Source: Myxococcus stipitatus (GTDB lineage: Bacteria > Myxococcota > Myxococcia > Myxococcales > Myxococcaceae). From it: 64,000 nucleotides of DNA. The notes under the pieces are model-generated. The model was not told where the DNA came from. It made no database searches and saw nothing but the letters and a program-made list of their open reading frames with translations. Made by a program: the position numbers and the translations under genes. Below are positions 37,181 through 46,056 of the stretch, piece by piece. Location: positions 5,208,001-5,272,000 of the forward strand of contig NZ_CP102770.1 of NCBI RefSeq assembly GCF_038561935.1, in the 5' to 3' direction. Within the stretch, counting starts at the first letter, position 1. The number at the start of each line of letters is the position of its first letter.

Positions 37181-37879
37181 ATGAACAAGGTCTACGCGAG
37201 CGCGGACGAAGCAGTCGCCGACATCCCGGACGGCTGTACGCTGATGAGCGGCGGCTTCGGGCTGTGCGGCAATCCCGAGAATCTCATCGAGGCGCTTCAC
37301 CGCAAGGGCGTGAAGAACCTCACCATCATCTCCAACAACTGCGGCACCACCGAGCTCGGGCTGGGCATCCTGCTCCAGAACAAGCAGGTGAAGAAGATGG
37401 TGTCCAGCTACGTGGGCGAGAACAAGGAGTTCGAGCGCCAGTACCTCTCCGGCGAGTTGGAGGTGGAGCTCAACCCGCAGGGCACGCTGGCCGAGCGCAT
37501 CCGCGCGGGCGGCTGCGGCATCGGCGGCTTCTTCACGCCCACGGGCGCCGGCACGAAGATCGCCGAGGGCAAGGAGTCGCGCATCATCGACGGGCGGCTG
37601 CATGTGCTGGAGACGCCGCTGAAGGCGGACTTCGCCATCATCCACGCGGCGAAGGCGGACACCTGGGGCAACCTGGTGTTCAACAAGACGGCGCGCAACT
37701 TCTCCCCGATGATGTGCATGGCGGCCAAGGTCACCATCGTCGAGGCGGAGGAGATTGTTCAGCCCGGTGAGCTGGACCCGGACCAGGTGCACATCCCGAG
37801 CATCTTCGTGAAGCGCATCGTCCAGGCGAAGAACCTCCAGAAGTGGATTGAGCGGCGCACCGTCCGCAAGTCGGCCTGA
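37181..37879 (+). CDS. scoA: 3-oxoacid CoA-transferase subunit A
   Basis: 232 residues from ATG 37181, directly after an AGGAGGG ribosome-binding site. It has the alpha-subunit signatures of family I CoA-transferases: [18 protein letters not shown] near the N-terminus and [16 protein letters not shown] in the middle, then [18 protein letters not shown]. It forms the CoA-binding part of a heteromeric succinyl-CoA:acetoacetate (or acetyl-CoA) transferase with ScoB. The B gene follows 7 bp downstream. Which donor is used cannot be read from sequence. Confidence 0.95.
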   Translation: MNKVYASADEAVADIPDGCTLMSGGFGLCGNPENLIEALHRKGVKNLTIISNNCGTTELGLGILLQNKQVKKMVSSYVGENKEFERQYLSGELEVELNPQGTLAERIRAGGCGIGGFFTPTGAGTKIAEGKESRIIDGRLHVLETPLKADFAIIHAAKADTWGNLVFNKTARNFSPMMCMAAKVTIVEAEEIVQPGELDPDQVHIPSIFVKRIVQAKNLQKWIERRTVRKSA

Positions 37880-37886
37880 GGACCCC

Positions 37887-38543
37887 ATGCCACTGACTCG
37901 TGAACAACTCGCGAAGCGCATCGCGCAGGAGCTGCGGGACGGCTTCTACGTCAACCTGGGCATCGGCATCCCCACGCTGGTCCCCAACTACATCCCCGAG
38001 GGCGTGGAGGTGGTGCTCCAGTCGGAGAACGGCCTCCTGGGCATCGGGCCCTACCCGGAGGCGGGCAAGGAAGACCCCGACCTCATCAACGCGGGCAAGG
38101 AGACGGTGACGACGGTGAAGGGCGCGTCGTTCTTCGACTCGGCCCTGTCGTTCGGGATGATCCGCGGCGGCCACATCGACATGGCCGTGCTGGGCGCCAT
38201 GGAGGTCAGCGAGGAAGGCGACCTGGCCAACTGGATGATTCCCGGGAAGATGGTGAAGGGGATGGGCGGCGCCATGGACCTGGCCGTGGGCGCCAAGCGC
38301 ATCTACGTGGCCATGGAGCACGCGAACAAGGAGGGTCAGCCGAAGATCCTCAAGAAGTGCTCGCTGCCGCTCACGGGCATCAAGTGCGTGCACCACATCG
38401 TCACGGACCACGCCTACATCGACGTGACGCCGGAGGGCCTGGTGTTGCGCGAGCTGGCCCCGGGCGTGACGGTGGAGCTGGTGCAGAAGCTCACCGAGCC
38501 CAAGCTGAAGATCGCCCCGGACGTGCGCGAGATGAAAGTCTGA
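37887..38543 (+). CDS. scoB: 3-oxoacid CoA-transferase subunit B
   Basis: 218 residues from ATG 37887. The active-site Glu is E47 in [11 protein letters not shown], the residue that forms the glutamyl-CoA thioester in this family. [15 protein letters not shown] and [18 protein letters not shown] are standard for the beta subunit. With ScoA and the thiolase it would convert acetoacetate to acetoacetyl-CoA and then to acetyl-CoA. A hairpin right after the stop probably ends the operon. Confidence 0.95.
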   Translation: MPLTREQLAKRIAQELRDGFYVNLGIGIPTLVPNYIPEGVEVVLQSENGLLGIGPYPEAGKEDPDLINAGKETVTTVKGASFFDSALSFGMIRGGHIDMAVLGAMEVSEEGDLANWMIPGKMVKGMGGAMDLAVGAKRIYVAMEHANKEGQPKILKKCSLPLTGIKCVHHIVTDHAYIDVTPEGLVLRELAPGVTVELVQKLTEPKLKIAPDVREMKV

Positions 38544-38564
38544 GCGCACGGGGCTAAGGTGCGC
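38544..38564 (+). terminator. Hairpin after scoB
   Basis: The inverted repeat GCGCAC-ggggctaag-GTGCGC begins immediately after the scoB stop. There is no U-tract. A weak or partial terminator separating the CoA-transferase operon from the PilZ gene is the simplest reading. Confidence 0.45.
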
Positions 38565-38614
38565 CGCTGGGGGAGGGTGGTACGGACGAAACTTCCCCGG
38601 CGGAGCCCTTCCCA

Positions 38615-38998
38615 ATGGCGGACACCTCGGAGAAGCAGAACCCCACCGACCACCGCGCGCCGCGCGTCGAGTACGAGCTGCCGGTGGCCTACCGCAGCGT
38701 GGCGGGCTTCGTGACGGACTGGGCCGTCAACCTGTCCCGAGGCGGCCTCTACATCAACACCGACAAGCCGCTGCCCGTGGACACGGTGGTGAAGCTGCTG
38801 GTGACCCTGCCGGGGGCGCACTTCCCGGTGGAGCTGAAGGGCCGGGTGACGCGCACCAATGCACTCGGCGTCCCGTCCCCGCAGTCTCCGGGGATGGCGG
38901 TGGAGTTCCTGGACGTTGACGACGACAAGCGGTCGCGCATCGGGGAGTTCGTGGAGCGGTTGCGCTCGGAGCTCCCGGCAGAAGCGGCCCGGAAGTAG
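38615..38998 (+). CDS. PilZ-domain protein (gliding/TIGR02266-like)
   Basis: 127 residues, essentially one PilZ domain. HRAPRVEYELPVAY is the position of the RxxxR motif, but the arginines here are spaced R-A-P-R. VNLSRGGLYI supplies the second motif (N-x-S-x-x-G). GMAVEFLDVDDDKRSRI ends the beta barrel. This short form is common in myxobacteria, where some members act in motility without binding c-di-GMP well. Cytoplasmic. It precedes the rRNA methyltransferase by 33 bp but is functionally unrelated. Confidence 0.88.
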   Translation: MADTSEKQNPTDHRAPRVEYELPVAYRSVAGFVTDWAVNLSRGGLYINTDKPLPVDTVVKLLVTLPGAHFPVELKGRVTRTNALGVPSPQSPGMAVEFLDVDDDKRSRIGEFVERLRSELPAEAARK

Positions 38999-39031
38999 GG
39001 CGCCCCACCGGGCGCCACCACGAGCGCCTGC

Positions 39032-40330
39032 ATGCTGCCCCTCCCTGAAACTCCCATCGCATTGACCGTCGAGCGCCTCGGCCAACTCGGCGAGGGCGTC
39101 GCGTCCTGGCAGGGCCGCACCGTCTTCATCCCCGGGGCCTTTCCGGGCGACACCGTCCAGGTCCACCTGGAGAGCCAGGGCCGCGTGCTGCGCGGGCTGC
39201 TGCGCGAGGTCGTGAGTCCAGGCGCCGACCGTCGTCAGGCGCCGTGCTCCCTTGCGGGCGAGTGTGGCGGCTGCGACTGGCTGGGCCTGGCCGAGTCCGC
39301 CCAGCGCCGCGCCAAGCAGGAGATCGTCCTTTCGACCCTGGAGCACCTGGGGCACATGAAGCGGGAGGACTTCGAGGTCCGTCCGCTGCTCGTGGCGCCT
39401 CGGGACTGGGGCTATCGCCGCCGCGCGGTGCTGCATCCCGCGGGCAAGGGCTCGCTGGGCTACTTCAGCCGACGCAGCCATGAGCGCATCGCGGTGAGCG
39501 AGTGTGGCGCGCTCTCACCCGTGCTCTCGGCGCTGCCCGGGAAGCTGGCGCCGCTGCTCAAGCCGCTGGCGAAGGACACCGAGGAGGTGCTCCTGCTGGC
39601 CGAGGGTGACAAGGCCACGTTCGCGGTGATGCTCACCGGCCCGGTGACGGCGCGGCACCAGGAGGCCGCGGAGAGCGCGGTCCGAGCGCTGCGGCTGGAG
39701 GGCGCGGTGCTCGTGCCGAAGGAGGGCTCGCCTCGGCTATTGGGCAAGCCCGTGTTGCGCTCGCTGTCTCCGCTGCGGCCGGAGGTTCCGCTGTACCTGC
39801 GGCCGGATGCCTTCGCGCAGGCGCATGCGGAGGCGAACGTGGGGCTGGTCACCTCGGCCATCTTCGAGCTCGCCGCGATGGATGCGGACTCGGTGCTGGA
39901 GCTGTACTCGGGCAACGGCAACTTCACCTTCCCGTTGGCGGGAGGCGTGGCGTCGGTGCTGGGCGTGGAGTCGTCCCCGGTGGGGGTGGAGCTGGCCCAG
40001 CGCAGCGCGCGAGAGGCGGGCGTGAGCAACGTGCGCTTCGTGCAGGGCGATGCGCGCAAGGTGTGTGACGGCCTGGTCGCGGAGGGGCGGCGCTTCGACG
40101 TGTGCCTCGCGGACCCGCCTCGGGCGGGGGCTCCGGGCCTGGCGAAGTGGATGGTGGCGCTGGGCATCCGGCGGGTGGTGTACGTCGCGTGCGACCCGGC
40201 TTCGCTGGCGCGAGATGGCGCGGGCTTGATTGAAGCGGGCTACCGCCCCGTAGCGCTCCAGGTGGTGGACATGTTCCCCCAGACGCACCACGTGGAAGCC
40301 GTGATGTCGTTCGAGAAGGGGAGGCCCTGA
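39032..40330 (+). CDS. rlmD: 23S rRNA (uracil-5-)-methyltransferase, RlmD/TrmA family
   Basis: 432 residues. An N-terminal TRAM domain (1-60) is followed by the [4Fe-4S] ligands C72, C78, C81 and C158. The SAM motif LELYSGNGNFTFPLA, the LADPPRAG motif and the catalytic C387 in VYVACDPASLARD are intact. The family methylates U1939 (RlmD) or U747 (RlmC) of 23S rRNA or related sites; the exact uridine cannot be told here. ATG 39032 gives a full-length product. It ends one base before the VWA gene start, so they are translationally linked. Confidence 0.9.
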   Translation: MLPLPETPIALTVERLGQLGEGVASWQGRTVFIPGAFPGDTVQVHLESQGRVLRGLLREVVSPGADRRQAPCSLAGECGGCDWLGLAESAQRRAKQEIVLSTLEHLGHMKREDFEVRPLLVAPRDWGYRRRAVLHPAGKGSLGYFSRRSHERIAVSECGALSPVLSALPGKLAPLLKPLAKDTEEVLLLAEGDKATFAVMLTGPVTARHQEAAESAVRALRLEGAVLVPKEGSPRLLGKPVLRSLSPLRPEVPLYLRPDAFAQAHAEANVGLVTSAIFELAAMDADSVLELYSGNGNFTFPLAGGVASVLGVESSPVGVELAQRSAREAGVSNVRFVQGDARKVCDGLVAEGRRFDVCLADPPRAGAPGLAKWMVALGIRRVVYVACDPASLARDGAGLIEAGYRPVALQVVDMFPQTHHVEAVMSFEKGRP

Positions 40331-40331
40331 G

Positions 40332-41729
40332 ATGGACGCCCGCATCGTCGAGTTCGCCGAGGTGCTTCGACAGAACGGCGTGCGCGTCAGCACGTCCGAG
40401 GTCCAGGACGCCCTGCGGGCCACCGCCGAGGTGGGGCTGACGGAGAAAGACGTGTTCCGCGCCGTGCTGCGCACCACGCTGGTGAAGCGCGAGATGGACG
40501 TGGACACGTTCAACCGCGCCTTCAACTTCTTCTTCTCCGGCGCAGCCGCGACGTTCGAGGCCATCGACAAGTCCCTGGCCGATCAGCTCGCGGAGGAGGG
40601 CTACCTGGATGGGGACATCCTGAAGATGGTCACCTTCCAGATGAACCTGCTCCTGCCGGAGATGTCCCCGCTGGCGCAGGCGGTGCTCGAAGGCGACCGG
40701 GCCCGGCTCGCGCAGATCTTCCGGATGGCCTCGCTCCAGCTCGACATGTCGCGGCTGGAGAGTCCGCTCCAGGCGGGCTTCTTCGCTCGGCGCATGCTGG
40801 CGGGCGCGGGCATGGAGCGCGCTCGCTCCGACATGAAGTCCCTGGAGGACGAGCTGCGAGCGCGGGGCATTGCTCCCGAGGGCGTGGAGATCGTCTCGCG
40901 CCATGTCGCCGCGGCGATGCGGAAGATCGAGGACGCCGCGCGACAGGAGGTGAAGCGACAGGCGGAGGCTCGCATCCGTCGCCGCACCGACACCGTGGCG
41001 GACAAGCCCCTGCACCTGCTCTCCCAGGCGGAGGTGGACCAGATGGAGTCCGCCGTGCGCACGCTGGCGGAGAAGCTGCGCAGCCGACTCATCCGACGTC
41101 AGCGCTCGCACCGCAAGGGCGCGCTCAACGTGCGCCGCACGCTGCGCCGGAACATGACCTGGGGCGGTGTCCCCATGGTGCCGCAGTTCAAGAGCCGCCG
41201 GCCGGAGCGCCCGGAGCTCGTGGTGCTGTGCGACGTGTCCGACTCCGTCCGGAATGCCTCGCGGATGATGCTGCTGTTCATGCACACCATGCAGTCGCTG
41301 TTCGTGCGCGTGCGCTCGTTCGTCTTCGTGTCCGACGTGGGCGAGGTGACGCAGTACTTCAAGGACCTGGACGTGGACGAGGCCATCGACATGGCCACGG
41401 CGGGGAAGACGGTGTCGCTCAGCGCGAACTCCAACTATGGCCGCGCGCTGGCCGACTTCACCCGCGACCACCTGGGCAGCATCACCCGCCGCACCACCCT
41501 CATGGTCATCGGCGACGGGCGCAACAACTACAACGCCAACAACGTCTGGGCCCTCAAGGACCTGCGCCGCAAGGCCAAGCGCGTGCTGTGGATCTGCCCC
41601 GAGGAGCGGGGCAACTGGGGCGTCGGCGACAGCGAGATGCTCACCTACGAGAAGCACTGCAACACGGCGGTGGTGGTGACGTCCGTCTCGGACCTCGCTC
41701 GCATCGCGGACCAGCTCGTTCCGTCCTGA
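40332..41729 (+). CDS. VWA-domain protein, CoxE-like
   Basis: 465 residues. The N-terminal half is helical and charged (EFAEVLRQNGVRVSTSEVQD). A von Willebrand A domain of the CoxE type occupies about 290-460, with the MIDAS motif DVSDS (D301, S303, S305) in LVVLCDVSDSV. NYGRALADF is the family region for the second metal-site loop. CoxE-like proteins work with MoxR AAA+ ATPases in assembling metal cofactors or complexes, but no MoxR gene is in this window. It starts one base after rlmD and converges on the restriction gene. Confidence 0.85.
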   Translation: MDARIVEFAEVLRQNGVRVSTSEVQDALRATAEVGLTEKDVFRAVLRTTLVKREMDVDTFNRAFNFFFSGAAATFEAIDKSLADQLAEEGYLDGDILKMVTFQMNLLLPEMSPLAQAVLEGDRARLAQIFRMASLQLDMSRLESPLQAGFFARRMLAGAGMERARSDMKSLEDELRARGIAPEGVEIVSRHVAAAMRKIEDAARQEVKRQAEARIRRRTDTVADKPLHLLSQAEVDQMESAVRTLAEKLRSRLIRRQRSHRKGALNVRRTLRRNMTWGGVPMVPQFKSRRPERPELVVLCDVSDSVRNASRMMLLFMHTMQSLFVRVRSFVFVSDVGEVTQYFKDLDVDEAIDMATAGKTVSLSANSNYGRALADFTRDHLGSITRRTTLMVIGDGRNNYNANNVWALKDLRRKAKRVLWICPEERGNWGVGDSEMLTYEKHCNTAVVVTSVSDLARIADQLVPS

Positions 41730-41750
41730 GATGGCTCGTGCCGCCCAGGC

Positions 41751-42548
41751 TCACGGGTGATACTTCAGGACCTCGTCCCGGTTCAGGTCTCCGGCCCGGG
41801 CCAGCCGGTAGTGACGCTCCTCGACGACCTTCACCATGTCGTCCGCGACGGCGAGCTCGAACAGGGCCACCCGCTCGTCGCTCATGAACTGCGCGGAGAT
41901 GGCGCGGACCTTCATGCCGGGGAAGCGCTGCTCGCACCAGGTGAGGTCCTGCTTCGCCTGGACGACGCTGATCTGGTCCGAGCCCCCCTTGGCCTGCACC
42001 GGAATGGCGTAGTGGCAGCCGTCCCGGTCGACGCCCATGTAGAGCTCGTCGATCTCAATCTGCCCGATGCCCTTCGCCGTCGTGCGCAGGTGGTTCTGGA
42101 GCGAGTACGTCGTCAGCCGCAGGAAGATGTCGAGCAGCCGGTTGTAGCGGACGACGGCCAGCAGGGCCTGCTCGTCATCCAGCGCGTAGGCCCGGATGAG
42201 CTCCGGCGTGCTGTCCGGAATCGCGATGGCGGGCAGGTCCGTGCGCGGCACCACGCGGTTGAGCTTCACGAGGCGGAAGGCGTACTTCGCTCGGCCCACG
42301 CCCTCGATGACCCACTCCAACCCGGGCGCCTGCGTCTCCAGGATGCTGTCAGGCATGCCAATGCGATAGCGGAGGGCGTAGATGACGTCGCCCAGGTTCT
42401 TCGGGAGGTCCACGCCCATCTGCTCGGCGGCGGAGACCAGGTCCTCCCGGTCGAAGTCGACCTGGTTATCCCCTCGCTTGAACCGGTCGAGGAAGATCCG
42501 CTCGATGAGGGCCTGGTAGCGATTCGCTCCGGTCGCGGCTTTGACCAC
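41751..42548 (-). CDS. Putative type II restriction endonuclease
   Basis: 265 residues from GTG 42548, which lies inside the 3' end of the methyltransferase gene in another frame (83-bp overlap). The N-terminus reads ATGANRYQALIERIFLDRF, followed by KRGDNQVDFDREDLV. A PD-(D/E)xK-like core is visible: E165 and D167 in IEIDELYMG, then 17 residues to Q185-A-K187 in VQAKGGSD, a Q-x-K variant of the motif. Position after a cytosine methyltransferase and this core point to the cognate nuclease. The recognition site is unknown. An MTase-linked DNA-binding accessory protein is the alternative. Confidence 0.7.
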   Translation of the reverse strand: MVKAATGANRYQALIERIFLDRFKRGDNQVDFDREDLVSAAEQMGVDLPKNLGDVIYALRYRIGMPDSILETQAPGLEWVIEGVGRAKYAFRLVKLNRVVPRTDLPAIAIPDSTPELIRAYALDDEQALLAVVRYNRLLDIFLRLTTYSLQNHLRTTAKGIGQIEIDELYMGVDRDGCHYAIPVQAKGGSDQISVVQAKQDLTWCEQRFPGMKVRAISAQFMSDERVALFELAVADDMVKVVEERHYRLARAGDLNRDEVLKYHP

Positions 42549-43878
42549 GGGACCCCTCCCTGGCGGCCAGTCGAGCCGCCTCCGTTTCGTGCTGACTGCG
42601 CTTTCGCTGGCCGCTCTTCCGGTCACGCGAGGTCCGGGGCGGCTCGACACCAAAGTGCCGGGACGCCTCGGAGACATCCATCGAGAGCAGGGCGGTGTCG
42701 CCCAGGTCCAGGACCCGCTCGGGGCGCGACGGCTTGAGGCGCAGCGCGGAGACGACTTCCGAGGCGATGGCTCGGGCCAACGGCGGCGGCACCGCGTTTC
42801 CAATCTGCCGGGCCCCATGCCACTTGGTCCCCTGGAAGCGGAACCAGTCCGGGAAGCCGTGCAGCCGCGCCATCTCGCGCACCGTCACGCAGCGCGCGTG
42901 CTCGTAATGAATCGGGCGAGGGGAGGTGAAGGCCCCGCGAGCCCCATCCGTCCCCGCCCGCAGCGTGTTCGACAGCCCCTCCGGCGCCAGCTTGTAGAAG
43001 CGCGAGATGGGCTCCGTCGAACCAGGCGCCGTCTCCGCGAACCGCTGCCGCGAGATGGGCGTGTGCGTGGTCCGCCAGGACGACGTCAGCAGGCCCGGGT
43101 CCCATCTGCGCACATAGCCCAGGTGCCAGTCGTCCTCGGACAGACAGCGGAGCTGGGCGGCATAGCGGCTCGGCTTGCGCGGTCGGGACACCGCGACGGA
43201 GTCGCCCTCCATCAGCGCCTCGAAGGCATCGGCATCCGGCAGGTCTCCCAGCGCCTCGCGACACGTGGGGCCCGAGGGGGGCGCCAGCAGGTCCCGCTCC
43301 CGGTCCGCGGGCGTCGTCGTGGGGGCGGGATAGCGGGGGAGGGCGCCTCCCTTGCGCACGCCCATGAGAATCAACCGCTCCCGGTGCTGGGGCACGCCGT
43401 AGGACGCGGCATCGAGCACCTGCCACGGCATCCGCGTCTCATAGCCCACGTCGTCGAAGGCCCGGACGAGCTCGTCGAGGAACCTCCGGTGGTTCCCCAC
43501 CGTCAGCCCCTTCACGTTCTCGAAGACGAAGGTGCGCGCCTCCAGCTCGGCCACCAGCCTCACGAACTCCAGGACCAGCGCGTTGCGAGGGTCCTCCAGC
43601 GCGCGCTGCCCCATGAGAGAGAAGCCCTGGCACGGAGGCCCCCCGAAGACGCAGTCCACGGGCCCCTTGCCCAGCCCCGCAGCGGCGCGAATCTCGGCCG
43701 CGGTCACCTCGGCGGCCGAGCGCGGGAGGACGGCGCACTCGGGGAAGTTGAAGGTGTGGACGGCGGCGTGGACGGGGTCCACCTCGACCGCCGCGCGCAC
43801 GTCGAAGCCGGCCTGCTCGAAACCCAGGCTCATGCCTCCGGCACCCGCGAACAAGTCGATTCCCACCGGTCGTCTCAT
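42466..43878 (-). CDS. DNA (cytosine-5-)-methyltransferase, type II
   Basis: 470 residues. The m5C motifs are in order: I GIDLFAGAGGMSLGFEQAGF, IV GGPPCQGFS with catalytic C83, VI FVFENVKGL, VIII GVPQHRERLILMG, and IX-X ending in RQIGNAVPPPLARAI. The target-recognition region lies between VIII and IX. The last 90 residues after motif X are Arg/Ser-rich and overlap the start of the nuclease gene. The overlap suggests coupled translation with the methyltransferase made first, which protects the host. It probably protects DNA from the neighbouring endonuclease. Confidence 0.93.
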   Translation of the reverse strand: MRRPVGIDLFAGAGGMSLGFEQAGFDVRAAVEVDPVHAAVHTFNFPECAVLPRSAAEVTAAEIRAAAGLGKGPVDCVFGGPPCQGFSLMGQRALEDPRNALVLEFVRLVAELEARTFVFENVKGLTVGNHRRFLDELVRAFDDVGYETRMPWQVLDAASYGVPQHRERLILMGVRKGGALPRYPAPTTTPADRERDLLAPPSGPTCREALGDLPDADAFEALMEGDSVAVSRPRKPSRYAAQLRCLSEDDWHLGYVRRWDPGLLTSSWRTTHTPISRQRFAETAPGSTEPISRFYKLAPEGLSNTLRAGTDGARGAFTSPRPIHYEHARCVTVREMARLHGFPDWFRFQGTKWHGARQIGNAVPPPLARAIASEVVSALRLKPSRPERVLDLGDTALLSMDVSEASRHFGVEPPRTSRDRKSGQRKRSQHETEAARLAAREGSRGQSRDRSESLPGPHRADLPRPVQARG

Positions 43879-44043
43879 GAGGCACCTACGCTACCGCCTG
43901 GACGCTCGCCTGGCGTGAGCGAATCCACGCCAGCCCTCCCGGCCGCCCTGGGTTCCGTGCCCTGCCCGATTGGACACGCAGTGAAGCCTACCTTGCGCGG
44001 ACCGGGCCTGTTAGAGACGCGGACGACGACACCAGGACGTGTG

Positions 44044-44568
44044 ATGCCCTCTGACCTCTTTGACGACAATGGTTTCCAGGATGTCCGGAACTTCGAGCCC
44101 CGGGGCTCGAACCTGTCCGCGGCGGATGATCGCACCCTCCGGATGGCCTCGTTGGTCGTGGACCGTGCGCTCCTGGACGCGTTGATTTCCTATCAGCGGG
44201 CCTTCCTGGCGGACGCGGAGCAGGGGACGGGCGCCCTGGATGTGGCCCGGGCGCACACCCGCGCCCTGGAGGCCTCCCAGCTGGAGGCCCTGACGGCAGA
44301 GCGGGGGATCGCCCTGCTGCGCTCCTTCGGGGGGCGGCGTTGGACGGTCCGCAAGCTCCAGGACAAGCTCCGGCAGCTCGAGGGGGCCTCGGATGCCCGC
44401 GCGGAGGAGCTCCGCCCCCGCATCCGCGAGGAGCTGGCCAGCCAGGAGCGGGAGACGGACGCCCTGGGCCGCCGGTATGGCGACGCCACCGTGGCCCTGC
44501 TGCGCGAGCACGAGGACGTCCTCGTCGACCTCCACACCCGGATGACCGGCCTGCTCAGCCGAGGGTGA
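44044..44568 (+). CDS. Coiled-coil helical protein, unknown function
   Basis: 174 residues from ATG 44044 (a GTG one codon earlier is also possible). The frame runs open far upstream but only opposite the methyltransferase gene, so the short start is chosen. After 25 disordered residues it is entirely helical: LVVDRALLDALISYQRAFLA, LEASQLEALTAERGIALLRS and a charged coil ending RETDALGRRYGDATVALLRE. No signal, membrane helix or Cys. It is divergent from the restriction-modification genes and followed 73 bp later by miaB. Confidence 0.75.
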   Translation: MPSDLFDDNGFQDVRNFEPRGSNLSAADDRTLRMASLVVDRALLDALISYQRAFLADAEQGTGALDVARAHTRALEASQLEALTAERGIALLRSFGGRRWTVRKLQDKLRQLEGASDARAEELRPRIREELASQERETDALGRRYGDATVALLREHEDVLVDLHTRMTGLLSRG

Positions 44569-44586
44569 CGCTCCCCTCCGGTTCGG

Positions 44587-44615
44587 TTGATTTCCTCGCC
44601 CGGGCGTCGCATAAG
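44587..44615 (+). promoter_or_regulatory. Candidate promoter of miaB
   Basis: TTGATT (44587-44592) and CATAAG (44610-44615) have a 17-bp spacer; transcription would start about 20 nt before the miaB ATG at 44642. It is a reasonable sigma-70 match by eye only. Confidence 0.45.
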
Positions 44616-44641
44616 GGCACGTTCTTGCTCAGAGAATCTCC

Positions 44642-46030
44642 ATGAAGCGCTACTTCATCCACACCTTCGGCTGCCAGATGAACGTCAACGACTCGCTCCG
44701 GATGAGCGAGGTGCTGGCGAAGATGTCCTACGAGCCGACTCCGGTGCCGGAGAACGCCGACCTCATCATCCTCAACACCTGCTCCATCCGTGAGAAGGCC
44801 GAGGACAAGATGCTGTCCGCCCTGGGCCGCTACAAGCCCGTGAAGGCCAGTCGCGGCGCGCTCATCGGCGTGGGCGGCTGCGTGGCGCAGCAGGAGAAGG
44901 ACAAGCTCATCAAGAAGGTCCCCTACCTGGACTTCGTCTTCGGCCCCGACAACATCGCGCGCCTGCCGGACATCATCGGCCGCGTGGAGGCGGAGCGGGA
45001 GCGGGTGGTGGAGACGGCCTTCGTGGACTCGGAGGAGTACGTCTTCCCCCGCGCCGACCCGGAGACGTCCCGCGGCAAGGTCACCGAGTTCGTCACGGTG
45101 ATGAAGGGCTGCGACAACGTCTGCTCGTTCTGCATCGTGCCCCACACGCGTGGCCGCGAGGTGAGCCGCGCGTTCCCGGACGTGCTCCAGGAGGTCGACG
45201 CGCTGGCCAAGGTGGGCGTGCGCGAGGTGACGCTCATCGGGCAGAACGTGAACTCGTACCAGGGCGGCATCTCCTTCGCCCAGCTCCTCCTGCGCACCGC
45301 GGAGGTGCCGGGCATCGAGCGCGTGCGCTTCACGACCAGCCACCCGCATGACCTGTCGGACGAGCTCATCGAGGCGTTCCGCACGCAGCCCAAGATTGCG
45401 CCGCACTTCCACCTGCCCGTGCAGTGCGGGAGCGACCGCATCCTGAAGATGATGCGCCGCGACTACACCGTGGTGCAGTACATGGAGCGGCTCCAGAAGC
45501 TGCGCGAGGCGCGGCCGGGCATCGCCGTCACCACCGACATCATCGTGGGCTTCCCCGGGGAGACCGAGGAGGACTTCGAGATGACGATGAAGCTCACCGA
45601 GCAGGTGCGCTACGACAACCAGTTCTCCTTCATCTACAGCCCTCGCCCCAAGACGGGCGCGGCCCTGCGGGAGAAGGACTGGGGCCCCATCCCCCACGAG
45701 GTGAAGATCGCCCGCTTGGAGCGCCTGCAGAAGCTGCAGCGCCGCATCAGCACGGAGACCACCGCGGCCCTCGTCGGCGCGGAGGTGGAGGTGCTGGTGG
45801 AAGGGTACTCGCGCTACGACGCGGCGAAGCGCTTCGGGCGCACGCCGGAGAACCGCACCGTCAACTTCGACGGCGACGCGCCCACGGGCTCCGTGGTCAC
45901 GGTGAAGGTGGAGCGCTCCACCCCGAACCAGCTCGCCGGCAAGCAGGTGGCGGTGCTGCGGCTGCCCACCGTGGAGCCGCTGCCGGTGGCGCCGCCCGTC
46001 TCGCCGTTCCACGTCCTCGCGGAGGCCTGA
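44642..46030 (+). CDS. miaB: tRNA-2-methylthio-N6-dimethylallyladenosine synthase
   Basis: 462 residues, full length. The N-terminal UPF0004 domain has cluster ligands C11 (FGCQMN), C47 (NTCSIRE) and C80 (GGCVAQQ). The radical-SAM cluster binds C157, C161 and C164 in KGCDNVCSFC. A TRAM domain forms the last 70 residues. Two [4Fe-4S] clusters and SAM are used to add a methylthio group to the i6A37 base of tRNAs reading UNN codons. The HLPVQCGSDRILKMMRR segment is typical of MiaB rather than RimO or MtaB. Confidence 0.96.
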   Translation: MKRYFIHTFGCQMNVNDSLRMSEVLAKMSYEPTPVPENADLIILNTCSIREKAEDKMLSALGRYKPVKASRGALIGVGGCVAQQEKDKLIKKVPYLDFVFGPDNIARLPDIIGRVEAERERVVETAFVDSEEYVFPRADPETSRGKVTEFVTVMKGCDNVCSFCIVPHTRGREVSRAFPDVLQEVDALAKVGVREVTLIGQNVNSYQGGISFAQLLLRTAEVPGIERVRFTTSHPHDLSDELIEAFRTQPKIAPHFHLPVQCGSDRILKMMRRDYTVVQYMERLQKLREARPGIAVTTDIIVGFPGETEEDFEMTMKLTEQVRYDNQFSFIYSPRPKTGAALREKDWGPIPHEVKIARLERLQKLQRRISTETTAALVGAEVEVLVEGYSRYDAAKRFGRTPENRTVNFDGDAPTGSVVTVKVERSTPNQLAGKQVAVLRLPTVEPLPVAPPVSPFHVLAEA

Positions 46031-46056
46031 GCGCCCCGCGCTCGAGGTGACACACC

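Noticed and set aside
42541-44043. Long + strand frame running into the gene at 44044
   Set aside because: It lies opposite the methyltransferase gene, whose catalytic motifs are complete; the protein on this strand is Arg/Gly/His-rich without family features.
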